NCBI GenBank assembly: GCA_002292365.1
Contig: DBBU01000023.1
Location: 64,174-128,173, forward strand
Origin: Flammeovirgaceae bacterium UBA976
Lineage (GTDB): Bacteria; Bacteroidota; Bacteroidia; Cytophagales; Cyclobacteriaceae
Direction: 5' to 3'
Length of the DNA stretch: 64,000 nucleotides
This document shows positions 53,281 to 62,615 of the stretch, piece by piece. A model generated the notes under the pieces. That model did no database searches, was not told the DNA's origin, and saw only the letters and a list, made by a program, of their open reading frames with translations. Both the position numbers and the translations under genes were made by a program. The first letter of the stretch is position 1. Every line of letters starts with the position of its first letter.

Positions 53281-56136
53281 ATGAATTCCGTTAAATTTTT
53301 AGTTGCTTTTTTTTTAATACATTTTTTTTGCTTGGAAGCGGTCAATGCCTCGCACATCAGAGCGGGAGAAGTGATCGCTCGAAGGATCAGTAATTTGACT
53401 TTTGAATATGAATTTACTTTCATTGGATATAGGGATACTGATACAGGTATTGACTTTGGCGGAGGTAACTTTGATTTTGGCGATGGTACGGTAATTTCAG
53501 GAGATTTTGATGTGTTAGAAACCCAAATAACAGCCAATATTGTGCGTGCAGAGTTTACGTTGGTCCATACGTATCAAGCACCCAACAGCTACATTGTGAG
53601 TTATTCCGAGGATAACAGAAATGGAGGTATTTCCAATATGGAAAATTCTCTAAATACTCCATTTTATACCGAAACGCTCATCATTATAGATCCTTTTTTC
53701 GGAGTCAATAACACACCTGTATTGACCGTTCCTCCGATTGATGAAGGGATTCCCGGTGCTCGATTCATTCACAATGCAGGAGCTTTTGATATTGATGGAG
53801 ACAGTCTTGCCTATTATTTGGTGATACCCAAAATGGAAAAAAACTCAGAAGTGGTCCTTTACAGACCGCTGAATCATCCTGAATTTTATGCCAATTTTGG
53901 TCAAGGCAGTGAAGAGTTAACGCCTCCCACTTTGGATTTAGATGCGGCTTACGGGGATCTTGTTTGGGATGCTCCAGGAGATATTTTTAACTTAGAATCA
54001 TCAGATTGCCCAAATGGGGTATCTGAATGTGCAGAATATAATGTGGCTTTTAGGATTGAGGAGTGGAGACAGATAGGGGGAAAATGGTATCGTTTGGGTT
54101 ATGTAACGAGGGACATGCAGATCATTGTTTATGAGGGAGATAATGAAAAACCTGAACTGGAAATTCCAAATCCTATTTGTGTGACGGCTGGAGATCAGGT
54201 ACTGCAGGCCATAGTGGGCAGAGATTCAGACGGACACCAGGTGAAAATAGAAGCTTTTGGAGGACCATTTGAAATCAACTCACCGGCAACCTACGAAAGT
54301 CCCAATTCTCTTCCTGCCACCTTTCAAGATACGCCAGGAATATTAAATTTTGAATGGAATACTTTTTGTGGCCACATTAGAGAAAGAGCCTATGAAGTGC
54401 AATTCAAAGTGGCAGATAATCCGATCGAGAGTAATATTAAAGTAGGTCCGACGTTGACCGAGTTCGGTACTTGGGAAATCACCATAGTGGGGCCTGCCCC
54501 GCAAGGGTTGGCTCTAGTGCCTAAATCAGGAAGGTCAATTGAACTTGCCTGGGACAATTATGTCTGTAGCAATGCCAATGAAATAGAAATTTGGAGGCGT
54601 GTGGGAGATTTTGGTTTAAGAATAGATGATTGCGAAGTAGGCATGCCTCCCTATTCTGGCTATAGTTTAATAGCAAAAATACCTGCCTCAGAAACGACAT
54701 TCATTGATGAAAGGCTGGCTCCGGGAGCCAACTATTGCTATCGAATCGTAGCGCAATTCCCAAATCCGGGTCGTGGGACGAGTTATATCTCTAAGGAAGT
54801 ATGTTTGACACTAGAGACGGATGCACCGGTGATTACCCATGTCGATGTACTGGAAACCTCTGAAGATGGGCGGATTAAAATAGATTGGACACCACCCTAT
54901 GAGATTGATGCAACAACGTTTCCCTCACCCTACACGTATTCGCTTTATAGAGCGGCAGGATTCTACTTGAATGATGAAGTATTGGTTGCTGAAAAAATAT
55001 CAGATACTTTGTTTGTTGATCAGCTGAATCTAAATACTACAGGCTATGCCTATGCCTATCGGATTGCCTTATTTGATGCCAATAATGTATTTGTAGATTC
55101 TTCTGCGGTGGCCTCTTCGGTTCAATTAAATGCAAATCCTCTTTTGAGTGCTGTTGAGCTTTCATGGCAAGCGAATGTCCCTTGGTCAAACAATATATTG
55201 GCCTATCCTTATCATTATATTTACCGAGACCGTGTGAATACGAGTGATCCTGATTTAATGATTCTAATAGATTCGGTTAAAATATCAGAAAATGGATTTG
55301 AGTATTTGGATGACGGTCGCTTCAACAATACGGTACTAGATGACGAATTGATTTATTGCTATGCCCTTACTACTTATGGGGGATATGACAATCCGATATT
55401 ACCCACTCCTTTGGTCAATAACTCACAAGTAGTATGTGCACAGCCCAATGACAATATAGCTCCTTGTGCTCCCTTGGGAGTTTCAGTCTCTAATCCTTAT
55501 GATTGCGAGTCTGGCAATGACACGGCTGATTGTTTGGAGATGACTTATGAAAATATGATTTCATGGGTGGTGAATGAGAGCATACAATGTGATGATGATG
55601 TGATCTATTTCCGAGTTTATTTTAGTCCTACGAGCTTAGAACAAGACTTTTATTTGCTCGATAGTACAATAGAAACTAGCTATCAGCACCTAATATTAAA
55701 TTCTTTTAAAGGTTGTTATCGTATCACGGCGGTGGATCGGTCATTGAATGAAAGTGATTTTTCAAATACGAGTTGCATCGACAATTGCCCTCAGTTTAAA
55801 CTCCCCAATGCCTTTTCGCCCAATGGCGATGGGTTCAATGATACTTTTACGCCGCTCTACAACACGGGAAAATCGAATTTAGGTTTCGAGAATTCTAATT
55901 GTCCTCGCTTCATATTAGGGGTCTCCTTCAAGGTTTTCGATCGCACAGGCAAAGAAGTTTTTGACCTTCAGTATGAAAAAGAGCCTTCGATATTTATCCA
56001 TTGGGATGGGAAAAACAACGCGGGCTCACCGCTGGCCGCCGGCGTATATTTCTATGTCTCAGAAGTAACCTTTGATGTATTGCCGAGTGGCCAACAGCAA
56101 AAGACGTATAAAGGATGGATTCAACTACTAAAATAG
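53281..56136 (+). CDS. Large secreted protein with T9SS type B (gliding-associated) C-terminal sorting domain
   Basis: A 951-residue exported protein. The signal peptide (1-23) ends before SHIRAGEV, an opening common in secreted PKD-rich Bacteroidota proteins. Residues ~45-130 contain a PKD-like stretch (FDFGDGTVISGD). The middle reads as fibronectin III-like repeats (for example ELAWDNYVCSNANEIEIWRR and INWTPPYEIDAT-like strands). The last ~100 residues carry the type B sorting domain: LPNAFSPNGDGFNDTFTPL, FKVFDRTGKEVF, WDGKNNAGSPLAAGVYFYV. It should be exported by the T9SS, agreeing with porT here. Function outside the cell is unknown. Ends 22 bases inside the next gene. Confidence 0.9.
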   Translation: MNSVKFLVAFFLIHFFCLEAVNASHIRAGEVIARRISNLTFEYEFTFIGYRDTDTGIDFGGGNFDFGDGTVISGDFDVLETQITANIVRAEFTLVHTYQAPNSYIVSYSEDNRNGGISNMENSLNTPFYTETLIIIDPFFGVNNTPVLTVPPIDEGIPGARFIHNAGAFDIDGDSLAYYLVIPKMEKNSEVVLYRPLNHPEFYANFGQGSEELTPPTLDLDAAYGDLVWDAPGDIFNLESSDCPNGVSECAEYNVAFRIEEWRQIGGKWYRLGYVTRDMQIIVYEGDNEKPELEIPNPICVTAGDQVLQAIVGRDSDGHQVKIEAFGGPFEINSPATYESPNSLPATFQDTPGILNFEWNTFCGHIRERAYEVQFKVADNPIESNIKVGPTLTEFGTWEITIVGPAPQGLALVPKSGRSIELAWDNYVCSNANEIEIWRRVGDFGLRIDDCEVGMPPYSGYSLIAKIPASETTFIDERLAPGANYCYRIVAQFPNPGRGTSYISKEVCLTLETDAPVITHVDVLETSEDGRIKIDWTPPYEIDATTFPSPYTYSLYRAAGFYLNDEVLVAEKISDTLFVDQLNLNTTGYAYAYRIALFDANNVFVDSSAVASSVQLNANPLLSAVELSWQANVPWSNNILAYPYHYIYRDRVNTSDPDLMILIDSVKISENGFEYLDDGRFNNTVLDDELIYCYALTTYGGYDNPILPTPLVNNSQVVCAQPNDNIAPCAPLGVSVSNPYDCESGNDTADCLEMTYENMISWVVNESIQCDDDVIYFRVYFSPTSLEQDFYLLDSTIETSYQHLILNSFKGCYRITAVDRSLNESDFSNTSCIDNCPQFKLPNAFSPNGDGFNDTFTPLYNTGKSNLGFENSNCPRFILGVSFKVFDRTGKEVFDLQYEKEPSIFIHWDGKNNAGSPLAAGVYFYVSEVTFDVLPSGQQQKTYKGWIQLLK

Positions 56137-56537
56137 ATCCGCCGGTCTTGTTGTTCGATGGAGTATGTAATCTTTGCATCGGGGCCGTGAACTTCATCAT
56201 TGACCAAGACGCACTCAATCATTATAAATTTGCATCCTTGCAATCTCAGTTTGCTCAAAAAATATTATTAAGGTATGATCTACCTGCAGCGAGCTTGGAG
56301 ATGAATACTCTTTACTTGTTTGTGGACCATCAAGTGTTTCAAAAGAGTACCGCGGTATTTAAAGTTGCCGAGTCCTTTTCATGGAAATGGAGATGGATTT
56401 ATGTTTTTAGTTTTTTACCTTCTGTTATTACTGATTACTTTTATGATTTGATTGCTAAAAACAGATATTTATGGTTTGGGCGACAGAAAAAATGCAAAAT
56501 ACCCACTCCAGAACTTGCACAAAGGTTTTTGGATTGA
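56115..56537 (+). CDS. DCC family thiol-disulfide oxidoreductase-like protein (DUF393)
   Basis: A 140-residue protein with the family motif FDGVCNLCIGAVNFIIDQD, in which DxxCxxC is proposed to act as a redox centre. The following segments YKFASLQSQFAQKILLR and LYLFVDHQVFQKSTAVFKVAESF match the DUF393 family. No signal peptide, so probably cytoplasmic. Its start lies 22 bases inside the 3' end of the T9SS cargo gene, giving possible translational coupling, although a shared role is doubtful. Physiological partners unknown. Confidence 0.85.
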   Translation: MDSTTKIDPPVLLFDGVCNLCIGAVNFIIDQDALNHYKFASLQSQFAQKILLRYDLPAASLEMNTLYLFVDHQVFQKSTAVFKVAESFSWKWRWIYVFSFLPSVITDYFYDLIAKNRYLWFGRQKKCKIPTPELAQRFLD

Positions 56538-56548
56538 TCCATCCTTGC

Positions 56549-56556
56549 TAGATTTG
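56549..56556 (+). promoter_or_regulatory. -7 promoter element upstream of fabD
   Basis: TAGATTTG matches TAnnTTTG and lies 27 bases before the fabD ATG. The best TTG upstream (56529-56531) leaves a 17-base spacer, slightly short of the usual 19-21. Confidence 0.4.
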
Positions 56557-56583
56557 CACCAAATTAAAGTTTAAATATAACCT

Positions 56584-57456
56584 ATGCGCGCATTTGTATT
56601 TCCCGGACAAGGGGCACAGTATTCTGGAATGGGCAAAAAATTGTTTGCGACAAATCTCACAGCAAAAAGATATTTTTTACGAGCCAATGAAATACTAGGC
56701 TTTGAGATTACCCAAATCATGTTTGAGGGAACACCAGAAGATTTAAAACAAACCAAAGTAACTCAGCCAGCTGTATTTTTACATAGCATTATCAATGCGT
56801 TGAGTAAGGATGATTTTTCGCCAGAAATGACCGCAGGTCATTCTTTAGGAGAATTTTCAGCCTTGGTGGCCAATGGGGTACTTGATTTTGAGGATGGATT
56901 GAGATTAGTCGCGCAGCGATCATTAGCCATGCAAAAGGCCTGCGAACAAGAACCTTCAACGATGGCCGCAATTATTGGACTTGCCGATGAGAAAGTCGAA
57001 GAAATTTGTGCTGAAACTGAAGGCGTTGTGGTTGCAGCCAATTACAATTGTCCGGGTCAATTGGTGATCTCGGGTCAAATATCCGCAGTTAATTTGGCTT
57101 GTGAAGGTATGAAAGCGGCGGGTGCCAAGCGGGCATTACCTCTTCCGGTTAGCGGAGCGTTTCATTCACCTTTAATGGAACCGGCTCGTACTGAGTTGGC
57201 AGAAGCCATTGCAGCTACCGAATTTAAGCTTCCAAAATGTCCGATTTATCAGAATGTGGATGCAAAAGGGAATACAGATGTTTTGGGAATCAAGTCTAAC
57301 CTCATAGCGCAATTGACTTCCCCGGTAAAATGGACCCAATGTGTAGAACAGATGATTAAAGATGGAGCGACTTCTTTTTATGAGTCAGGTCCAGGTAATG
57401 TTTTACAAGGGTTGATTAAAAAAGTAAATCGGGAAATGCAGGTAAATAGTTTTTAA
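56584..57456 (+). CDS. fabD: Malonyl-CoA:ACP transacylase
   Basis: Loads malonyl groups from CoA onto acyl carrier protein for fatty acid synthesis. The FVFPGQGAQYSGMG opening, the nucleophile serine S87 in AGHSLGEFSALV, the GAFHSPLM catalytic histidine region and YESGPGNVLQGL complete the active site. Length 290 is standard. Its stop overlaps by one base with the ATG of the small lipoprotein gene, so it starts the tightly packed fabD-lipoprotein-cmk-ispH run. Confidence 0.95.
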   Translation: MRAFVFPGQGAQYSGMGKKLFATNLTAKRYFLRANEILGFEITQIMFEGTPEDLKQTKVTQPAVFLHSIINALSKDDFSPEMTAGHSLGEFSALVANGVLDFEDGLRLVAQRSLAMQKACEQEPSTMAAIIGLADEKVEEICAETEGVVVAANYNCPGQLVISGQISAVNLACEGMKAAGAKRALPLPVSGAFHSPLMEPARTELAEAIAATEFKLPKCPIYQNVDAKGNTDVLGIKSNLIAQLTSPVKWTQCVEQMIKDGATSFYESGPGNVLQGLIKKVNREMQVNSF

Positions 57457-57617
57457 TGAGATATTCTTTAAAAAGATATGGTTTTTATCTGGTCACCCTG
57501 TTGTTGTTAACATTGGTTGTAGCTCCTTTGGAAAGTTGTAAAAACAATCCAGGTCAGCAGCGCTACAAAGGTAAAATGAAGCCAGGCAAATCTAACTGCC
57601 CTGTCAAGGATTGCTGA
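57456..57617 (+). CDS. Small (53-residue) lipoprotein of unknown function
   Basis: Translation from ATG 57456 gives a basic N-terminus (MRYSLKRYG), one hydrophobic helix (FYLVTLLLLTLVVAPL) and a lipobox-like LESC with Cys28, then a short basic mature part ending GKSNCPVKDC, containing two more cysteines. It starts at the last base of the fabD stop and ends at the first base of the cmk start, which strongly suggests real, coupled translation. I recall similar tiny cysteine-bearing lipoproteins in Bacteroidota but no function. The short length makes it easy for gene callers to miss. Confidence 0.7.
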   Translation: MRYSLKRYGFYLVTLLLLTLVVAPLESCKNNPGQQRYKGKMKPGKSNCPVKDC

Positions 57618-58300
57618 TGAGGAATATTGTCATAGCGATCGATGGTTTTTCGGGGACAGGAAAAAGTTCAACCGCTAAAGAGGTAGCCAGCTCTTTGGGA
57701 TATACCTATATTGATTCAGGTGCGATGTACCGATGTGTTGCTCGCTATTTCATAAATCATCAAATTGATTTTGTCGAGGAAGAAAAAGTGATTAAGGCCT
57801 TAGATGAAATTTTAATTACTTTCCGTTTCAATAAGTGGCTGAATGCTTCAGAAATTTTGTTAAATAATCAAATCATGGATCATCAAATTAGGCTGCCGGA
57901 AATTAATGAAATTGTAAGTCAAATTGCGGCCCAGCCCTTGATTAGAAAAAAATTAGTTAGTAGGCAACAAACTCTGGGACTTCATAAAAGTATAGTAATG
58001 GATGGGAGGGACATAGGTACGGTGGTGTTTCCTAGTGCCGCCCTTAAAATATTTATGATTGCCGATTTGGATATAAGATCCGTGCGTCGACAGAAGGAAC
58101 TTGAGGGGCAAGGAATTCAAGTTGCTTTGGAAGAGATTAAAAAAAACCTTGATTTAAGAGATCATTTAGATACTACGAGAATAGATAGTCCATTGATCAA
58201 GGCGGCGGATGCAATTACATTGGATAGTAGCTATCTTACCTTTGATGATCAAGTGAAAGAAATCATAGACTTAGCCAATAAAATTATTTATGAGGGTTGA
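57617..58300 (+). CDS. cmk: Cytidylate kinase
   Basis: Phosphorylates CMP and dCMP with ATP. The P-loop IAIDGFSGTGKSSTAKEVA is at the N-terminus, the CMP-binding YIDSGAMYRCVA and VMDGRDIGTVVFP motifs are present, and RQKELEGQGIQV opens the lid. The start is ATG 57617, sharing its A with the small-lipoprotein stop; a TTG at 57611 is unlikely. Length 227 is normal. Its 3' end overlaps ispH by 11 bases. Confidence 0.95.
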   Translation: MRNIVIAIDGFSGTGKSSTAKEVASSLGYTYIDSGAMYRCVARYFINHQIDFVEEEKVIKALDEILITFRFNKWLNASEILLNNQIMDHQIRLPEINEIVSQIAAQPLIRKKLVSRQQTLGLHKSIVMDGRDIGTVVFPSAALKIFMIADLDIRSVRRQKELEGQGIQVALEEIKKNLDLRDHLDTTRIDSPLIKAADAITLDSSYLTFDDQVKEIIDLANKIIYEG

Positions 58301-59162
58301 AATAGACATTAATTCAGGTTATTGTTTCGGTGTTGAATTTGCCATTCAGATGGCTGAGGATGAAATGAATCATGGAGAGACTTTATATTGTTTGGGAGAT
58401 ATTGTACATAACAGTATGGAAGTGGTGCGCCTGGAGAAGAAAGGCCTGAAAATAATTGATCATGAAGATTTAAAGAAAATTTATGATGCAAAAGTATTGA
58501 TAAGGGCACATGGTGAGCCTCCCGAGACTTATAAATTGGCTTTAACCAATAACATTGAGTTGATTGACGCGTCTTGTCCGGTTGTACTCAAGCTTCAAAA
58601 CAGAGTGAAAAATTCTTTTGATCATGCCAAAGAAAAAAATGGGCAAGTCGTTATTTACGGTAAACCAGGACATGCCGAAGTGATCGGTTTGATTGGTCAA
58701 ACCAATGATGAGGCGATTGTGGTGATGGAGGAAAAAGATCTGGAGTCCATCGATTGGTCCAGGCCGATTATTCTGTACAGTCAAACTACAAAAAGCACTA
58801 ATGGCTTTTATCATATGAAGTCACTCATTGAGGATCGGATAAAGCAAGAAAAAGGGCAACTCATTGAAGGTGCATTTAAGGCAAATGATAGTATTTGTCG
58901 ACAGGTATCTAATCGAGAGCCTCAATTAGAAAAATTCTCTAAACAACACGATGTAATTCTTTTTGTATCTGGTAAAAAAAGTTCGAATGGAAGGGCACTT
59001 TTTCAAGTTTGCCTTAAACAAAATTCCCGCAGTTATTTTATTGAAAATGAGCGTGAAATTAAGGAAGAATGGCTGAAACATACCGATCATATCGGAATTT
59101 GCGGGGCAACTTCCACTCCAAACTGGTTGATGGAGCAAGTATCCAATTATTTATTGCGTTGA
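58290..59162 (+). CDS. ispH: 4-hydroxy-3-methylbut-2-enyl diphosphate reductase
   Basis: Last step of the MEP (non-mevalonate) isoprenoid pathway, making IPP and DMAPP. The three cysteines that hold the [4Fe-4S] cluster are C12 (SGYCFGVEFA), C96 (DASCPVV) and C203 (DSICRQVSNREPQ). Histidines for diphosphate binding occur in GDIVHN and RAHGEPP. Length 290 fits. It ends the fabD-cmk-ispH run. The isoprenoid product feeds menaquinone made by UbiE and used by the NQR. Confidence 0.95.
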   Translation: MRVEIDINSGYCFGVEFAIQMAEDEMNHGETLYCLGDIVHNSMEVVRLEKKGLKIIDHEDLKKIYDAKVLIRAHGEPPETYKLALTNNIELIDASCPVVLKLQNRVKNSFDHAKEKNGQVVIYGKPGHAEVIGLIGQTNDEAIVVMEEKDLESIDWSRPIILYSQTTKSTNGFYHMKSLIEDRIKQEKGQLIEGAFKANDSICRQVSNREPQLEKFSKQHDVILFVSGKKSSNGRALFQVCLKQNSRSYFIENEREIKEEWLKHTDHIGICGATSTPNWLMEQVSNYLLR

Positions 59163-59244
59163 GTAGATCGGACTTATTATTTTTTATTAATTGATTAAAA
59201 GTATTTAGTTGACTTGTTAGCTTATTTTTTTAAAGATTTATTAT

Positions 59245-59252
59245 TATTTTTG
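59245..59252 (+). promoter_or_regulatory. -7 promoter element upstream of nqrA
   Basis: TATTTTTG matches TAnnTTTG and lies 32 bases before the nqrA ATG. No TTG is at the ideal spacing; the nearest (59214-59216) is 28 bases upstream. The surrounding 122-base gap is AT-rich. Confidence 0.35.
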
Positions 59253-59284
59253 TCAAACTTGAAGACGATCATAAAACTTTATTC

Positions 59285-60646
59285 ATGCCCCAAACATTTT
59301 ACTTAAAAAAAGGGTTTAACATTCCCTTGGTCGGCAGTGCTCTTCTAGAACAGCATGAGATCAGTCAGCCTGATTCTTTTGCTGTCAAACCCAGTGATTT
59401 CAAAGGCTTAGTACGGCCAAAGCTGCTTGTATCGGTTGGTGAAAATGTGAAGGCAGGGGACCCACTTTTTTTTGACAAAGGAAGTGAGGAGGTGCTGTTT
59501 GTCGCACCTGTGAGTGGGGAAATCAGCGATATCATAAGAGGTGAAAGAAGAAAAATTGTTGAAATCCGTATTCTAGCGGATAAAGAGATTGTACATAAGG
59601 CTTTTAAGAAACATACAAAAACTCAAATTAATAATTTGACAAGAGCGGAAACAATAGCTGCTTTAACTGCCGGCGGCATTTGGCCTTCGTTTATTCAACG
59701 ACCCTTTGGGGTTTTGGCCAATCCATCGGATGAACCTTCTGCTATTTACATTTCGGCATTTGATTCAAATCCTTGTGCTCCAGATATGGCTTATTTATTG
59801 CGCGGGAAAGAAGGAGTATTTCAGTTGGGAATCGCTATTTTAAGGAAGTTAGCCAAAGGAAACATACACGTGAATTTAGATGCTTCTGAAATACCGAGCG
59901 TTTTCAGTGGTTTGGAGCAGGTGAACATCAATAAATTTTCAGGCCCGCATCCAGCTGGAAATGTTGGCGTACAAATACATCACATCAAGCCTATTGGTAA
60001 AAATGATAAGGTTTGGACCATCGACCCGCTGTCAGTTGCGCGAATAGGAACTTTATTTATGGAAGGCATTTATGACGCTTCAAAGTTGATTGCCATTACG
60101 GGTTCCGAAATAATTCACCCACATTATGTCAAGACTTATTCAGGCGCTTGTTTGGATAAATTAGTGGCTGACAACTTCAAAAAAACGAATGCTAGATTTA
60201 TTTCGGGAAATGTACTGAGCGGCGAACACGTAGGTGTTCGTGGGTATTTGGGCCATTTCCATAATCAAATAGCGGTTATTCCAGAAGGAGATGAAGAAGA
60301 ATTTCTGGGTTGGATGTTGCCAAGCTTTGAAAAGTTAAGTTTTCACAAAGCTTTTGGTTTGTTTTCTTTTTTAATCCCCAAAAAAGAGAAGGTATTAGAT
60401 ACCAATACCAATGGTGAACAAAGAAATTTTACGATCTCTGGTGCTTTCGAAAAAATATTACCCATGGATATTCTACCTACTTATTTGTTCAAGTCGATCA
60501 TTTCAAATGATTACGATGAAATGGAAGCATTAGGAATATATGAAGTCATTGAAGAAGATGTTGCCTTGTGTGAATACATAGATGTCTCCAAAAATGATAT
60601 TCAAGCAATTGTAAGAGAAGGAATTGAACTCATTCGAAATAGCTGA
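59285..60646 (+). CDS. nqrA: Na+-translocating NADH:quinone reductase subunit A
   Basis: Peripheral subunit of the six-subunit NQR, which oxidises NADH, reduces quinone and exports Na+. The opening FYLKKGFNIPLVGSALL and the barrel-sandwich region (LFFDKGSEEVLFVAPVSGEISDI) match the NqrA/RnfC fold. Length 453 fits. First gene of a five-gene run that keeps the usual nqrA-B-C-D-E order; nqrB begins 3 bases after its stop. Likely located on the cytoplasmic face. Confidence 0.95.
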   Translation: MPQTFYLKKGFNIPLVGSALLEQHEISQPDSFAVKPSDFKGLVRPKLLVSVGENVKAGDPLFFDKGSEEVLFVAPVSGEISDIIRGERRKIVEIRILADKEIVHKAFKKHTKTQINNLTRAETIAALTAGGIWPSFIQRPFGVLANPSDEPSAIYISAFDSNPCAPDMAYLLRGKEGVFQLGIAILRKLAKGNIHVNLDASEIPSVFSGLEQVNINKFSGPHPAGNVGVQIHHIKPIGKNDKVWTIDPLSVARIGTLFMEGIYDASKLIAITGSEIIHPHYVKTYSGACLDKLVADNFKKTNARFISGNVLSGEHVGVRGYLGHFHNQIAVIPEGDEEEFLGWMLPSFEKLSFHKAFGLFSFLIPKKEKVLDTNTNGEQRNFTISGAFEKILPMDILPTYLFKSIISNDYDEMEALGIYEVIEEDVALCEYIDVSKNDIQAIVREGIELIRNS

Positions 60647-60649
60647 TTA

Positions 60650-61846
60650 ATGAAATTATTACAAAATCTATTTGATAGCATCAAACCTCATGTTGAGAAG
60701 GGTGCTAAATACGAAAAATTACATACCCTATACGAGGGACATAGAACGATTTTTTTTAAGCCGAGTCTTACTACAGGCCCTACAGGTGTTCAGGTCAAGG
60801 ATGCTGCAGATTTAAAGCGAGTCATGTTTACTGTGATCGTTGCTTTAATTCCATGTTTGTTATTTGGTATGTGGAACGCAGGCCATCAACACTTTCTTGC
60901 TACGGGAGTGGTTAATGCTACTTTTATAAGTAAATTTTTGCTAGGAGCAGGTCAAGTCTTGCCCATATTAATTATTTCTTATGGCGTAGGCCTGGGAGTA
61001 GAGTTTACTTTTTGTGTAATTAGAAATCATCCTATTGAAGAGGGCTTTTTGGTGACAGGTATTCTTATACCTTTGGTAATGCCCGTAACTATTCCCTTGT
61101 GGCAAGTGGCTATGGCGACAATATTTGGTGTTATTATTGCCAAAGAAGTGTTTGGAGGTACCGGGATGAATATTCTTAATGTTGCATTAACCTCGCGTGT
61201 ATTCCTTTATTTCGCATACCCTTCTCAGATATCAGGAGATATGGTCTGGATTTATTTAGGAGATCAAGTGCCTGTTGATGGCTTTTCGGGAGCCACTCTG
61301 TTATCCTATGGATCTGCAGCAGCAGCCAATGGCACAGATATGATGGCGGGCCTAAGTGGGCATTGGTATGGAGGAATGTTTGATTTTTGGAATTTATTTC
61401 TCGGGGCCATACCCGGAAGCATTGGTGAAACTTCAGTGCTTATGTGCTTAATTGGTGCTGCCATATTAGTTTTCACGGGTGTGGGTAGTTGGAAGATTAT
61501 TTTATCTGTATTTGGAGGTGCCTGGGTGATGGGATTGATATATAATTTGGCAGGTACGAACAGTTTTATGTTGATGCCTGCACATTACCATCTTGTGGTT
61601 GGAGGATTGGCCTTTGGAGCAGTATTTATGGCTACCGATCCGGTATCTGCTGCGCAAACAGAGATAGGCAAGTGGATTTATGGATTTATGATTGGTGTGC
61701 TTACCGTAATCATAAGAATTTCTAACCCGGCTTATCCTGAAGGCATTATGTTGGCGATACTCTTTATGAATGTATTCGCGCCCTTAATTGATTATTATGT
61801 AGTAGAAGCTCATAAAAAAAGAAGATTAAAACGTGCAACGATCTAA
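60650..61846 (+). CDS. nqrB: Na+-NQR subunit B, carries covalent FMN
   Basis: A 398-residue polytopic membrane subunit forming the Na+ channel with NqrD and NqrE. The FMN is attached by a phosphoester to T216 within DGFSGAT (210-216), the flavinylation motif recognised by ApbE-type transferase, which is not in this window. Other signatures are GMWNAGHQ and EVFGGTGMNILNVAL. The 3' end overlaps nqrC by 14 bases. Confidence 0.96.
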   Translation: MKLLQNLFDSIKPHVEKGAKYEKLHTLYEGHRTIFFKPSLTTGPTGVQVKDAADLKRVMFTVIVALIPCLLFGMWNAGHQHFLATGVVNATFISKFLLGAGQVLPILIISYGVGLGVEFTFCVIRNHPIEEGFLVTGILIPLVMPVTIPLWQVAMATIFGVIIAKEVFGGTGMNILNVALTSRVFLYFAYPSQISGDMVWIYLGDQVPVDGFSGATLLSYGSAAAANGTDMMAGLSGHWYGGMFDFWNLFLGAIPGSIGETSVLMCLIGAAILVFTGVGSWKIILSVFGGAWVMGLIYNLAGTNSFMLMPAHYHLVVGGLAFGAVFMATDPVSAAQTEIGKWIYGFMIGVLTVIIRISNPAYPEGIMLAILFMNVFAPLIDYYVVEAHKKRRLKRATI

Positions 61847-62594
61847 TATTTACATCCTAGTTTTCTCCGCAATCATGACGGTTTTGATTGGTGGAGCTAT
61901 GTCTCTGACCTCAGTTTTGCTAAAGCCTGCTCAAGACAAACAAGTCGAGTTAGATACTAAAAAGAAAATTTTAGGTGCCGTGATGGATATCTCAACTTTC
62001 AAAACACCTGAAGAGGTGTTCAGTCTTTACAAAGATCGCGTAAAATCAATTGTGGTTGACATTAAAGGTGAGATTATTTCTGTAGATGACAAAGGTAACC
62101 CGTTGATCGCTGAAAAGGTAAATGCACAAAAAAATCACAAAATAGATAGAGATGAGCGATTATACCCCATTTATATGATATTAAATGAATTGGATCCTAA
62201 TGTCGTTGAAGCCTATGTTTTTCCTATGTTTGGTTTGGGGCTTTGGGATTGGATCTCTGGTTATGTTGCTTTGGAATCGGATCTCAATACGGTAAAAGGA
62301 GTTGCCTTTGATCACAAAGGAGAAACTCCTGGATTGGGTGCTCGAATTACCGAAGAAAATGTGAGAAATCGTTACAAGGAAAACAAAAAAATATTTAGTG
62401 ATAAGGGTAATTTAGAATCTATTACTATGGTAAAGGGAGAAGGGATTACGGGTCTTAGCATGCATGAGGTTGACGGTCTTTCTGGGGCGACCATAACTGC
62501 CAAAGGAGTCAATAAAATGTTGAAAGAATATCTGGGTTGTTATCAAAAGTTTATCATGAATACGAAGGGTCAAAATGGAATTGCAATTAACTAG
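61833..62594 (+). CDS. nqrC: Na+-NQR subunit C, carries covalent FMN
   Basis: A 253-residue subunit with one N-terminal membrane helix (IYILVFSAIMTVLIGGAMSL) and a periplasmic FMN domain. The flavin is held on T220 in DGLSGAT (214-220). The best start is GTG 61833, inside nqrB, because a later ATG would remove the membrane helix. FDHKGETPGLGARIT is the family signature. Electrons pass from NqrF and the NqrD/E iron site to NqrC and then NqrB. Confidence 0.95.
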   Translation: MQRSNIYILVFSAIMTVLIGGAMSLTSVLLKPAQDKQVELDTKKKILGAVMDISTFKTPEEVFSLYKDRVKSIVVDIKGEIISVDDKGNPLIAEKVNAQKNHKIDRDERLYPIYMILNELDPNVVEAYVFPMFGLGLWDWISGYVALESDLNTVKGVAFDHKGETPGLGARITEENVRNRYKENKKIFSDKGNLESITMVKGEGITGLSMHEVDGLSGATITAKGVNKMLKEYLGCYQKFIMNTKGQNGIAIN

Positions 62595-62615
62595 AAAACG
62601 ACTAATGAGATTAAT

